From Candidatus Omnitrophota bacterium (GTDB lineage Bacteria > Omnitrophota > Gorgyraeia > 2-02-FULL-51-18), in the NCBI GenBank assembly GCA_016197155.1, contig JACPWF010000026.1, positions 1 to 47,750 on the forward strand: DNA of 47,750 nucleotides. Direction: 5' to 3'. The notes under the pieces were generated by a model that had not been told where the DNA came from, did not search any database, and saw nothing but the letters and a program-made list of their open reading frames with translations. Of the stretch, positions 7,782-15,825 are shown in pieces. The position numbers and the translations under genes were made by a program. Every line of letters starts with the position of its first letter. Position 1 is the stretch's first letter.

Positions 7782-9239
7782 TCAGATGAAGTTGACGTGC
7801 TCAGGAGGGTTTTTCAGATCCCAGAGATATTTGTTGATGTAGTCTTGACGGCAGCCGACAGCGCAGTCTTTATGCACGTCCACCGAATCGCTCACATCCT
7901 TGTGAACCGCCCAGTAGCGGTCGCTCATCACGATGTCATAAAAAGAGGTCTCGTGAATGTCCCCGCAATAAAAGCGCTCCTTATTGAAAAAAGGGCCGCA
8001 CGGGTAGACTTTCCCGTTACCGGAAATCTGAAGCAAAAACGGCGTGCCGTAGCACACGTCGTACTTTCGGAAACCGTCCTTGTAGAGGGCCGTCTCGCCT
8101 GCCGCGTTGATCTTGTCCCATTTGACCTGCACCACATAGTCGTCGTTTGAATAGGTCTCGGCCTCTTTCAAAATATCGGTCACGCTAAGGTAGCTTTTGT
8201 AATCGATGCCGATTTCTTTGTATTCGGAATCGGAGCACTGCTTGATCACAAAATAATCCACGCCGAGATCGGCGCCCAGCTTTGCCTCCTTGATGACCTG
8301 GTCATAACACTCGGGGATGAGCACCATCTGGAGACCGATCGTGCAGGGATACCCGTATTGTTTTTTTAGGGAAACAAGGGTTTTAATTTTATCCATCAGG
8401 ATGTGAAAGCTTTCGCCGCTGGCCTGATGCACGCGCGAGAAGCCCTCCGCGTCCCCCGCCGACAAATTGATGCGCACCCAGGTCATGTCTCTCAGCACAT
8501 CGTGCGCGCGGTCCATGTCCAGGCGAATCCCATTGGTCGCCATCGAGGTATCCACGCCCACTTTTTTCGCCAATACCGCCGCGTCGTACACGGCCGGATT
8601 TAGCGTCGGCTCACCGTCCCCGATAAAACCAATGGAGCGCACCCCGAGCCTTCCGCAATCCTCGATGTAACGCAGAAGCGACTCACGGGCGATCATCGTC
8701 CCCTTGGTCATGTTCTGAACCACGGCATAGCAGTATAGGCAGGCGACATTGCAAAATTTTGTCAGACCCATGTCAATGTGAATCGGCGCAAACCGTTTGC
8801 CTTCAAGCCAATCCTGGACACGGTCCAAATGGTAGGTCATCTTGTGCCCGTCAAAACGGAAGCGCTCGTGTTTATTGCGGTAACTGGGGCCGGTGAAGGC
8901 ATTCGGGCCGTCATCCCCGTCTTTCCACGTCGGGTCAATGCGGACAACCCCGGTTTGGTCTTCATACTGGACGTATTCTAATTTTTGTTTTTTATTCTCG
9001 AGTTTTTCAATCTTGCCGGTTTCCTTTCGCAAGGCCTCGAGAACCTCTTTGTCCTTTTGTTTTTCGTGAAGGGCCTTGCGATCAACAATGGTGTTGGAAG
9101 TGCGAAGCTTATGGCCGGGATTGGAGGCCAGAGGCGCGTCGTCGGGAATCGCCGTATGGACTTCTTTCCCATAGCGGTTGACTCCGGTTTTGAGGTCCGG
9201 GTTGGTCTTCTTTTCTTTGTCTTCTGTATCGTCACTCAT
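7782..9239 (-). CDS. Radical SAM protein with SPASM/twitch-like C-terminus (rSAM-1)
   Basis: A protein of 485 residues. The radical SAM cluster motif CX3CX2C is C163, C167, C170 (TKFCNVACLYC). GDGEPTLNP follows as the GGE-like motif. The C-terminal half carries further cysteines (YDVC, VYPCG, RFYCG, KDCAVGC) as in SPASM or twitch domains that bind auxiliary clusters. The first ~125 residues are a charged, Lys/Glu-rich extension absent from the relative at 13484-14557. Both proteins share HK(M/I)xYHxDRVxxW before the cluster motif and end in YLWDLKxPPxHVNFI. The reaction is unknown; family members epimerise, dehydrate or otherwise rework sugars or peptides. It has its own promoter (9263-9291). 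Confidence 0.88.
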   Translation of the reverse strand: MSDDTEDKEKKTNPDLKTGVNRYGKEVHTAIPDDAPLASNPGHKLRTSNTIVDRKALHEKQKDKEVLEALRKETGKIEKLENKKQKLEYVQYEDQTGVVRIDPTWKDGDDGPNAFTGPSYRNKHERFRFDGHKMTYHLDRVQDWLEGKRFAPIHIDMGLTKFCNVACLYCYAVVQNMTKGTMIARESLLRYIEDCGRLGVRSIGFIGDGEPTLNPAVYDAAVLAKKVGVDTSMATNGIRLDMDRAHDVLRDMTWVRINLSAGDAEGFSRVHQASGESFHILMDKIKTLVSLKKQYGYPCTIGLQMVLIPECYDQVIKEAKLGADLGVDYFVIKQCSDSEYKEIGIDYKSYLSVTDILKEAETYSNDDYVVQVKWDKINAAGETALYKDGFRKYDVCYGTPFLLQISGNGKVYPCGPFFNKERFYCGDIHETSFYDIVMSDRYWAVHKDVSDSVDVHKDCAVGCRQDYINKYLWDLKNPPEHVNFI

Positions 9240-9256
9240 CGGAAAACACCGCCCAT
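9236..9256 (-). CDS. Possible six-codon leader reading frame (MGGVFR)
   Basis: An ATG at 9256 lies exactly where transcription from the promoter at 9263-9291 should begin. It opens a six-codon frame whose stop TGA (9238-9236) overlaps the radical SAM ATG (9239-9237) in the string CGATGA. It is out of frame with rSAM-1. If the mRNA is leaderless, ribosomes could load on this mini-frame and re-initiate at rSAM-1. Alternatively the 17 bases are only a short untranslated leader. The geometry is seen; translation is inferred. Confidence 0.3.
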   Translation of the reverse strand: MGGVFR

Positions 9257-9262
9257 CTCCAC

Positions 9263-9291
9263 ACTTTATATGCTTGCAAATGGGGTGTCAA
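9263..9291 (-). promoter_or_regulatory. Sigma70-type promoter ahead of rSAM-1 block
   Basis: On the minus strand a perfect -35 TTGACA (9291-9286) is followed after 17 bases by TAAAGT (9268-9263). A 15-base spacing to TATAAA (9270-9265) is also possible. The predicted start is about 9256, in the gap between the TPP-enzyme beta gene stop and the radical SAM gene. It would drive the 9239-to-73 block. Confidence 0.6.
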
Positions 9292-9298
9292 GACAATG

Positions 9299-10396
9299 TT
9301 AAAACGGTCCGTGAAAATCAAAATTAGGCACGTCTAAAGGGCCTTTTCGGCGCAGGCGCTCCAGGCTTCCAAAAGCACCCCTTTCCTTCTCCGTGCCCAA
9401 CAAGAGCAGAATTTCTCTGGCAATATCTTCCGCCTCAGGGTAGCAGGCGGAGGCCAGATAATGGGAGGTGGGAATGGGGTGATCGTTTAACGCAACCCGG
9501 CGGGGCGCTTTCCTTAAATAGGCAAACCCCGTCTCCGTCAATTGAGCGACCAACTCGCCCGATACGCTTCCAGTCTTCCAGCCGGTGTCACAAACTAGCA
9601 GGTGTCCGGTTTTTTTGACGGAGTCTGTCACAGTCTGCGCGTCCAGGGGACTGGCCGAACGCATGTCCACCACCTCGACATCGATGCCAAATTCCTCGAG
9701 AAACTTCGCGGCGCGGAGCGCCTCAATGGTCATATAAGAAAAGGTTGCGATCGTCGCGCGACTGCCTTTTTTCGCGATGCGCGCCTGATTCAACGGAACC
9801 CGGTAAAACCCCTCGGGCACCTCATCTTTAAAACCATGGAGCCAGCGATGCTCCATAAAAATGACGGGATTCTTGTCCTCGAGCGCCGAGATCAGCATGC
9901 CTTTGGCGTCGGAGGGAGTTGCGGGCATCACGACTTTGAGTCCCGGAATGTGCGCAAACAGGGCTTGAAGGCTTTGGGAATGCTGCGGCCCCTGGCCCCA
10001 CCCGCGGCCGACAAGTACGCGAACCACCATCGGCACATTTTCTTTTCCGTTAAACATAAAATGCCATTTGGCGGCATTGTTCACAATTTGATCCATCGCC
10101 AAAAGCGCAAAATCCACCCGCTGATGAATCATGAGCGGGTGGAATCCGGCAAGGGCCAAACCGATCAGAACACCCGTCATGCCGTTTTCCGATAAAGGCA
10201 TATCCAGCACGCGCTCGGCCCCAAACTCCTCCCTGAGTCCCGAGGTCGTTCCAAAAATTCCTTTCGGATCGGGAACGCCCTCGCCGATCACGAGAATATT
10301 CGGATCCTTCCGCATGCAAATGGCGGTGGCCTCGCGCAACGCTTCGGCATAGGTCAGCGACCGCGTTTTTTTTTGGACCTCGACGTCAATCGGCAT
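9299..10396 (-). CDS. Thiamine-diphosphate enzyme, E1-beta / transketolase C-terminal-type subunit
   Basis: A protein of 365 residues resembling the beta subunit of pyruvate or branched-chain 2-oxoacid dehydrogenase E1. YAEALREATAICMRKDPNI opens it. DMPLSENGMTG (~67-77) holds the Glu that activates thiamine diphosphate, and GPQHSQSLQALFAHIPGLKVVMPATP is characteristic of E1-beta. The C-terminal transketolase-like fold includes VVDMRSASPLD. It is paired with the alpha subunit upstream (11-base overlap). No E2 acyltransferase, lipoyl domain or E3 is present, which argues against a classical dehydrogenase complex. It more likely transfers a two-carbon or acyl unit in sugar or acyl-group synthesis. 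The exact reaction is unknown. Confidence 0.88.
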   Translation of the reverse strand: MPIDVEVQKKTRSLTYAEALREATAICMRKDPNILVIGEGVPDPKGIFGTTSGLREEFGAERVLDMPLSENGMTGVLIGLALAGFHPLMIHQRVDFALLAMDQIVNNAAKWHFMFNGKENVPMVVRVLVGRGWGQGPQHSQSLQALFAHIPGLKVVMPATPSDAKGMLISALEDKNPVIFMEHRWLHGFKDEVPEGFYRVPLNQARIAKKGSRATIATFSYMTIEALRAAKFLEEFGIDVEVVDMRSASPLDAQTVTDSVKKTGHLLVCDTGWKTGSVSGELVAQLTETGFAYLRKAPRRVALNDHPIPTSHYLASACYPEAEDIAREILLLLGTEKERGAFGSLERLRRKGPLDVPNFDFHGPF

Positions 10397-11369
10397 AAAC
10401 TCTCTGCCTCAAATTTTCCGCCGACGGCGGGGGGCTCAATAGGGCAAACCGAAAAGCCGCTTGGATCTCACACTCGATCTCCGTCTTCATCTCTTGCGTC
10501 ATTTTTGGATCCAAAATTTTCTCGTCCAAAAGGCGCCGCTCGAGAGAAACAACGGGACAGCGCTCTTTCCACTGCCCGAATTCCCGCTCCGACCGATAGG
10601 ACAAGTGATCGTCATAATTCGGACCGCAGTGTTCGAGCCAGCGATAAGTAAAAAATTCGAGAAACTGCGGTCCGCGACCCTCACGTGCCCACGCGACAGC
10701 CCGCCGCGTGGCCTCAAACACGCCGGCGGCGTCGTTGCCGTCCCCGGCATGGACTCCCCAACCGTGCGCTTTTGCCACTTCGTGAATCGGCCGGTCGGGT
10801 TGGCGCTCTTTGAGAGGCGTATAAACGGAGAACAGGTTGTTCTCGCAGACGAAAAGGAGCGGTAATTTTTTGAGCGCGGCGAGATTCATTGCCTCGTGCG
10901 TCACGCCCTCTTCAAAACAGCCGTCCCCGAAAAAAGCGATCGCCACGCTCTGATTCTTCCGGAGCATGTGCGCCCAAGCCGACCCGGCGGCTAACGGCAC
11001 GGTGCTCCCAACGATCGGTGTGCACCCCAAAAAACCGACACGCTTGTCCATCAGGTGCATCGAACCCCCAAACCCTCCCGCGCAACCGCCGGCTTTTCCG
11101 TAAAGTTCGGCAACAAAGGCGTTTAAATCCCCGCCCTTGGCCAAATAATGTCCGTGCGCGCGATGATTGGAATAAACCGTGTCCGTCCTGGAGAGCGCCA
11201 GACACACACCCGCCGAAACGGCCTCCTGGCCCACACAGAGGTGTACGGGACAACGCATTTCCTGATCGGCATAACGCGCGGCGAGACTCTCCTCGATCCG
11301 GCGAATCCGAAACATGGACCGGTAAAGCGCCAAAAGCTCTCCGGGCGTCACGGAAGCGCCGGTTTTCAT
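10386..11369 (-). CDS. Thiamine-diphosphate enzyme, E1-alpha-type subunit
   Basis: A protein of 327 residues. The thiamine-diphosphate motif GDG(148-150)...NN(177-178) is intact (GDGCFEEGVTHEAMN...VCENN). Other E1-alpha signatures are CVGQEAVSAG, YSNHRAHGHYLAKG and GGSMHLMD. The C-terminal part includes FLEFFTYRWLEHCGPN, where the phosphorylation loop of E1-alpha normally begins. It overlaps the kinase fusion stop as ATGA (11366-11369) and the beta subunit by 11 bases, so the subunits are probably co-translated and form a heterotetramer. With an isomerase and a sugar kinase/nucleotidyltransferase upstream, a role in building an unusual sugar is likely; the substrate is inference. Confidence 0.9.
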   Translation of the reverse strand: MKTGASVTPGELLALYRSMFRIRRIEESLAARYADQEMRCPVHLCVGQEAVSAGVCLALSRTDTVYSNHRAHGHYLAKGGDLNAFVAELYGKAGGCAGGFGGSMHLMDKRVGFLGCTPIVGSTVPLAAGSAWAHMLRKNQSVAIAFFGDGCFEEGVTHEAMNLAALKKLPLLFVCENNLFSVYTPLKERQPDRPIHEVAKAHGWGVHAGDGNDAAGVFEATRRAVAWAREGRGPQFLEFFTYRWLEHCGPNYDDHLSYRSEREFGQWKERCPVVSLERRLLDEKILDPKMTQEMKTEIECEIQAAFRFALLSPPPSAENLRQRVYAD

Positions 11370-12889
11370 TTGAGGAGGGTCGTGACGTATTTGAAGAGCG
11401 TGACGGGGTCAATGGGCTCGCGATTGCAGACGATCTGCACATCCAACGCCGCCGCGGCGCTTGCCACGAAGGCGGCTGTTTCCGCGGGCAGTTTTCCGGC
11501 CAGGCAGGCGCCCGCAATGGATAAAAAACAGTCGCCGGCTCCGATCCGGTCCACGACTTTTGTCGAGAGCGCGGGCACCGAGCATACCTTCTTTTTTTTC
11601 ACATCCATCATGAGGGCGCCGTTCGTGCCGCGCGTCACTGCGATGAAGGAGGCGCCCACTTTTTTAGCCACGGAGGCGGCCACTGTTTCCAGAGAATCAT
11701 GACGGTTGTGCGAGGCCAGACGCAGTTCGGGTTCGTTCAGAGAGACAAAATCCGCCCGGGGATAACGGTGGATCACGTGGTATCCCCTGTTCCCGCTGTT
11801 GACTTGGGTGTTCACGGCGAGAAATTTCGCCTTCCGCGTGAGAATTTTAATCATGGCCGGCGTAATAAACCCGTTGCCGAAATCCGGAACGACCACGATA
11901 TCGAAAGCGCCCACCATCTTTTCAAGCCAACGGCAAACCTGCCTGTCCACCGGCGCGGGGAGTGCGCCCTCATTGTAAAAATAGACCTCAAAAAGTTTGG
12001 CCAGATCCGGATCGACGAAACGCCTTTTGACCAGCGTGGTTTCGTTGGGAATATAAAAAAATTGTGGGCGGACGCCCTTTGTCAATTTTGAACGGATGAA
12101 CGCTTCGTGGCTCGGCCGGGTGCCCAACGCCGCCGCGACAGTCACGCTCCCGACAAATCGCGAAAGATGATTGGCGGCGGCAAGCGCCCCGCCGGCAAAC
12201 TGTTCTTCTGAATCGTACTTGACCGCCAAAATGTTCCCTTTTCCCGTCTGTCCGAGCGGTGAGGTGTAGCAGTATTCATCCACGATCGCGTCGCCAAAAA
12301 CAAGCGCGCGCAGGCTGGCAAGAGACTTGATCCGGCCGATCACCGCGGAATCCGAGGAAGACTTGCGAAACTCCTGAAGATACCTTTTGGTCTCTTCCGG
12401 AAACACGCCAAAATACCCGTTCAGCAGACTGCTGGAACTGAACGTGATCTCGTCCGTGTAGTAAACGACGCCGCCGTATTTTTTGACGGTGTTTTTCTCA
12501 TGAAGAATATTTCCGGTGAGATCTTTTTTGGAGGATTTGTAGTCGGCGCCTTTGGCGTAAACATGGGGACGCATGGCCTGAATGACCTTGATCGCCGTAG
12601 CGGCATGATTCACCGCGACGTAATCGACGCAGGCCAGCGCCGAGATCATCTCCGCACGCAGCTGTTCGGCAAAAACCGGACGGCCAGGACCCTTGTTCAC
12701 ATACGTATCGGCCGTCAGTGTCACCAGGAGAAAATCCCCCTGTTCTTTGGCCTTTTGCAGGTGGCGAATATGGCCATTGTGGAGAAGATCGAAGACGCCG
12801 TGACACAAAACGACCCTTTTGCCTCGCTGGCGAAATTCTCTGGATTTCACCGCGAGCGCCTCTAGGGAGAGGAGCTTATCGTTTAGCAT
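11366..12889 (-). CDS. Nucleotidyltransferase-PfkB sugar kinase fusion, HldE-like in reversed order
   Basis: A protein of 507 residues from the ATG at 12889; a longer frame begins with TTG inside the isomerase gene and was rejected. The first ~150 residues are a cytidylyltransferase-type domain with the HxGH motif in FDLLHNGH (~33-40) and GADYKSS. From ~195 a PfkB/ribokinase fold follows (LVFGDAIVDEYCY, QFAGGALAAANHL), ending with the catalytic DRIGAGDCF (~462-470). E. coli HldE has the same two domains but with the kinase first. The expected role is phosphorylation of a sugar phosphate at C1 and then nucleotidyl transfer, giving an NDP-heptose or similar. It overlaps the isomerase by 14 bases and E1-alpha by 4. 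Confidence 0.88.
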   Translation of the reverse strand: MLNDKLLSLEALAVKSREFRQRGKRVVLCHGVFDLLHNGHIRHLQKAKEQGDFLLVTLTADTYVNKGPGRPVFAEQLRAEMISALACVDYVAVNHAATAIKVIQAMRPHVYAKGADYKSSKKDLTGNILHEKNTVKKYGGVVYYTDEITFSSSSLLNGYFGVFPEETKRYLQEFRKSSSDSAVIGRIKSLASLRALVFGDAIVDEYCYTSPLGQTGKGNILAVKYDSEEQFAGGALAAANHLSRFVGSVTVAAALGTRPSHEAFIRSKLTKGVRPQFFYIPNETTLVKRRFVDPDLAKLFEVYFYNEGALPAPVDRQVCRWLEKMVGAFDIVVVPDFGNGFITPAMIKILTRKAKFLAVNTQVNSGNRGYHVIHRYPRADFVSLNEPELRLASHNRHDSLETVAASVAKKVGASFIAVTRGTNGALMMDVKKKKVCSVPALSTKVVDRIGAGDCFLSIAGACLAGKLPAETAAFVASAAAALDVQIVCNREPIDPVTLFKYVTTLLK

Positions 12890-13481
12890 TATTTTCGAGC
12901 GATTCCTGCTTGAGGGCCCCAAACCGGTCGGCTAAATTGTGGAGAATGAACAGATGGGCTATTTCGACCAATCCGTAATCGTGAGAATCCAGCCATAAAT
13001 TTAAATCGCCGGTTTTCCTCAAGGCATTGTCCCGGCTGAATCCGCTCAGCGTGAAAACGAGCCCGCCGGCCTCTTTCATCGCGCCGACAGCATTCAAAAT
13101 ATTTTTGGAACGGCCCGAGCTTGAGATGGCAATGAGCAGATCCCCCTCAAGGGCATGCGTGCCCAGAATCCGGGCGAATCCGTTTTCGTATCCGTAGTCA
13201 TTGGCCATGCAGGTCATGAGCGAAGATTCGTGCAGCGTCTTTGCGCGAATCCCTGCGACGTTCGTAAAATCCGTGATCGCATGGCTGGCAATGGCCGAGC
13301 TCCCGCCGTTGCCGATCACGTAAACACTGCGCCGTCCATCACGCGCTTTTCCCAAAAGCCGAAAAGCCTCCTCCATTCCCTCTTCCGGAGACAGAGACTC
13401 GCCGGAACCGTGAGTGAACTGGGCCTCTTCTATCAGTTCAATGAATTGCCGTGATCGGATTTTTAATAAGGGGAACTTCAT
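12876..13481 (-). CDS. SIS-domain sugar phosphate isomerase, GmhA-like
   Basis: A protein of 201 residues from the ATG at 13481, which falls just past the radical SAM stop. The SIS phosphosugar-binding signature is VYVIGNGGSSAIASH (~54-68), followed by DFTNVAG, NDYGYENGFARIL and ISSSGRSKNIL (~119-129). This is the pattern of sedoheptulose-7-phosphate isomerase (GmhA), about 190 residues long. Placed directly before a kinase-nucleotidyltransferase, it probably makes the aldose 7-phosphate for activation. The usual partner phosphatase GmhB is not in the window. HYGLVEIAH-like region reads DYGLVEIAHLFILH, consistent with the metal or active-site end of GmhA. Confidence 0.85.
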   Translation of the reverse strand: MKFPLLKIRSRQFIELIEEAQFTHGSGESLSPEEGMEEAFRLLGKARDGRRSVYVIGNGGSSAIASHAITDFTNVAGIRAKTLHESSLMTCMANDYGYENGFARILGTHALEGDLLIAISSSGRSKNILNAVGAMKEAGGLVFTLSGFSRDNALRKTGDLNLWLDSHDYGLVEIAHLFILHNLADRFGALKQESLENNAKR

Positions 13482-13483
13482 CG

Positions 13484-14557
13484 TCAAATAAAATTCACGT
13501 GTTGGGGCGGGTGTTTCAAATCCCAAAGATAGCGGTTCACCTCATCCATGCGGCAATTTTTGCGGCATTCGGTGATGTCGAGCCCGTGCTCTACATAGTC
13601 GGCGCTGGCTTTTCTTTTTTCGCCTTCCCAAATTTCTTCGAACGTGTTTTGATTGATGTTTCCGTAATTAAAACGCTCGTCCTCCAAATAGGCGCTGCAC
13701 CCGTACACAGCGCCGTCGGCCATGATATAGGCCCAAAAATGAGGGGTGGCCTGACACTGCGTGTAATAAGGGTTGCTTTCGTTTAATTTATCCATCGTGT
13801 GCCGCCTGAACACCACCTCAAACCGGTCATCCGACAAGCGTTCGAGCTCATCGGCCATCGTCAGGTAGTCGTCGTAACGCATGCCTTCATATTCATGGGT
13901 GACGCTCATGTTGTGCTGAGAATAGGGCTTGATCACGACGTAGTCCAAACCGATGGATTTGCCCAACATGGCCAGCGTGACGGCGCCGGAGGCATTTTCA
14001 GGCAAAAGGACCATTTGGGCGCCGAGCGCGCATGGGGCGCCGATTTCTTTTTTGATCTCGGCGGCGCGTTTGAGATTGGCAATCACGCGGTCAAAATCTT
14101 CGGGTTTGGTCCGGTGGATCTCGGCGTAGGCGTCGCGCGTGCCGGCATTGACGCTCGCCTTGATCCAGGTGGTGTGCGGCAAGGCTTCCCGGGCGAATTT
14201 TTCGGTCAGGGCCACGGCGTTCGTGGTGATCGAGGCATCTATCCCCGCTTCGCTCGTGTGCCGTATAACTTCCGCCAAATGCTTGTGTAGCAAAGGTTCG
14301 CCCTCGCCGGCAAACATGATGCTGCGAACCCCTTTTTGGGCCATTTCGGAGATACGGTTTTTGAGCAGATCCTTCTCGAGAAACCGCATCTTATAGCCGA
14401 TATAATCCACGGCGCAAAACGTGCAACGATGATTGCAGGCGCCGGAAGGCGTGATCTCGACGTAAATCGGATAGACCGTCTTCGAGCGCATCATCCACTC
14501 GGCGACCCGGTCCACGTGATAGTTGATTTTATGGCTGTCTATTTTAAACCTATCCAT
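13484..14557 (-). CDS. Radical SAM protein (rSAM-2), paralogue of rSAM-1
   Basis: A protein of 357 residues from the ATG at 14557. The cluster motif CX3CX2C is C41, C45, C48 (ACNHRCTFC), and FAGEGEPLLH is the GGE-like motif. C-terminal cysteines (TQC, VYGC, ECRKNC) suggest a twitch or SPASM-like auxiliary cluster. It shares the pre-motif HKINYHVDRVAEW and the ending YLWDLKHPPQHVNFI with rSAM-1 but lacks its N-terminal extension. The start is supported by an almost ideal promoter whose predicted first base is one base before the ATG, so the mRNA would be leaderless. It leads the block with the SIS isomerase, fusion and TPP enzyme. The substrate is unknown. Confidence 0.88.
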   Translation of the reverse strand: MDRFKIDSHKINYHVDRVAEWMMRSKTVYPIYVEITPSGACNHRCTFCAVDYIGYKMRFLEKDLLKNRISEMAQKGVRSIMFAGEGEPLLHKHLAEVIRHTSEAGIDASITTNAVALTEKFAREALPHTTWIKASVNAGTRDAYAEIHRTKPEDFDRVIANLKRAAEIKKEIGAPCALGAQMVLLPENASGAVTLAMLGKSIGLDYVVIKPYSQHNMSVTHEYEGMRYDDYLTMADELERLSDDRFEVVFRRHTMDKLNESNPYYTQCQATPHFWAYIMADGAVYGCSAYLEDERFNYGNINQNTFEEIWEGEKRKASADYVEHGLDITECRKNCRMDEVNRYLWDLKHPPQHVNFI

Positions 14558-14564
14558 CGGGCGC

Positions 14565-14593
14565 AGTATAGCATACGCGTTCCGGCGTGACAA
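14565..14593 (-). promoter_or_regulatory. Leaderless-type promoter of rSAM-2 block
   Basis: Minus strand: -35 TTGTCA (14593-14588), 17-base spacer, -10 TATACT (14570-14565) with an extended -10 TGC in front. The ATG at 14557 starts seven bases after the -10 box, so transcription should begin at about 14558. There is no room for a Shine-Dalgarno sequence in the mRNA. Confidence 0.72.
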
Positions 14594-14605
14594 GACGATC
14601 GGAGG

Positions 14606-15790
14606 TTAGATCGACGAAATGCCAGACGCTTGGCGAACCGGCGAAGGAGAGTGCCTTCTCTCGTAAAGATACTCAAAATAGTGCTTGTCGTGAAGTGAGG
14701 GCCGCATCGCAAAAATGGTTTGAAAAATGGCCTGCGGAAAGGATAACCGCGATAATTTCACGTGTTTTTTTTGCCGGATCGAGTCGTAAACATCCTCGTC
14801 ATCATGATTCACATGAAAAAAATACCGGCGGGTAACACGCTCGATAACCTTGTAATATTCGCGTACCGTCGCCTCATCCATTTCCGTCATGCTGCGGGAG
14901 TTGTAGACTAAATCCAGGCTGAGATCGGGCAGTTTCGAAAACGCAAAATGGGGGTATAAAATCGCGTCGGCGGAACGGATTGCCTCATTCCAATCCGAAA
15001 TCTCTCCGTACAGGAAAATTTTTTTGTCGGGAAAGGCGTTCAGCAAAAGAAAGCCGTGAATGACCAGCACCTCGGGGAGATCAAAATTTAAATAAACCAT
15101 GCCGTTCCCTTCCTTCAAAACATAGTAAGCGAACCCCCCGTAGCCGCCCCCGATCTCGGCGATCGTGCCGTTTCCGGCCAAATCCAGCATCCTTTTCGCA
15201 TAGTACCGATGGCGGATCGAGGCGCGCGGAATCAGGTGCCCATCCACCAAGAGACCGATCCCGTTGCCGATCGGCGGAAACCCAAAACGAGCCGGATCAA
15301 AATCTTCCGACGTTCGTTTTTTCCAGCTTGTAAAGGTGTCGTTGAAAAGACACAGGTAAGCATATTTATTAAAGAGCCGGTATCGGAGATCGAAATAGTC
15401 GCTGCTCATCGCAAGGCCGCGGGTGCACTCGTTCCGGCAAAAATTCTGAAGGAGGCCGTTCAATGCCTCCCGGTCCTCTCTCTGAAGCGCGCTCACCAGC
15501 CGCGCGTATGTCACCCGCACAATGTGCTCCCACTCCCCCCGCAACCGGTAAGGTTCGGGCGCGCCGGCCTCATCAAGCCTGGCCTTCCGGTAAGCGGCCA
15601 AAAGGCGATCTAAAATTTTATCCTTTCGCGGAAGCGCCCCGTGGTCCTTGAAACCCCGATCGAATGCCCAAAGATTGAAGCGGGAACGGCGGTAAAAAAG
15701 AAAGTACCGCGCTGTCTCTTTCAAATCGAAAAGGTAGAGTCGGGTGTACTTGGGAATGACTTTTAGAAATTTTCTGAAGAGGCCGAACAT
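14606..15790 (-). CDS. Putative sugar O-methyltransferase
   Basis: A protein of 394 residues. The N-terminal ~200 residues are helical and specific to the 'putative sugar O-methyltransferase' family. A Rossmann domain then starts with motif I AEIGGGYGG (~211-219), followed by YLNFDLPEVL and LVYNSRSMTEMD, with the catalytic-region HVNHDD near the end. Family members occur in surface-polysaccharide loci and are thought to methylate a hydroxyl of a glycan sugar. The gene has its own promoter inside the end of the preceding YfhO gene, and the downstream rSAM-2 has its own as well, so it may be transcribed alone or as the head of a longer unit. Confidence 0.8.
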   Translation of the reverse strand: MFGLFRKFLKVIPKYTRLYLFDLKETARYFLFYRRSRFNLWAFDRGFKDHGALPRKDKILDRLLAAYRKARLDEAGAPEPYRLRGEWEHIVRVTYARLVSALQREDREALNGLLQNFCRNECTRGLAMSSDYFDLRYRLFNKYAYLCLFNDTFTSWKKRTSEDFDPARFGFPPIGNGIGLLVDGHLIPRASIRHRYYAKRMLDLAGNGTIAEIGGGYGGFAYYVLKEGNGMVYLNFDLPEVLVIHGFLLLNAFPDKKIFLYGEISDWNEAIRSADAILYPHFAFSKLPDLSLDLVYNSRSMTEMDEATVREYYKVIERVTRRYFFHVNHDDEDVYDSIRQKKHVKLSRLSFPQAIFQTIFAMRPSLHDKHYFEYLYERRHSPSPVRQASGISSI

Positions 15791-15796
15791 CGCGTC

Positions 15797-15825
15797 ATTC
15801 TAAACTCGAACATATCGGCTGTCAA
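15797..15825 (-). promoter_or_regulatory. Leaderless-type promoter of the sugar methyltransferase
   Basis: Minus strand: perfect -35 TTGACA (15825-15820), 17-base spacer, -10 TAGAAT (15802-15797), then exactly six bases (GACGCG) and the ATG at 15790. The predicted first base is the A of the ATG. Most of the promoter lies in the last codons of the upstream YfhO gene. Confidence 0.72.

Noticed and set aside
9299-11369. Classical pyruvate dehydrogenase genes
   Set aside because: There is no E2, lipoyl domain or E3, and the neighbours are sugar-activation enzymes.
11366-12922. TTG start at 12922 for the nucleotidyltransferase-kinase
   Set aside because: The extra residues lie within the isomerase gene and look unrelated. 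The ATG at 12889 begins where the domain does.
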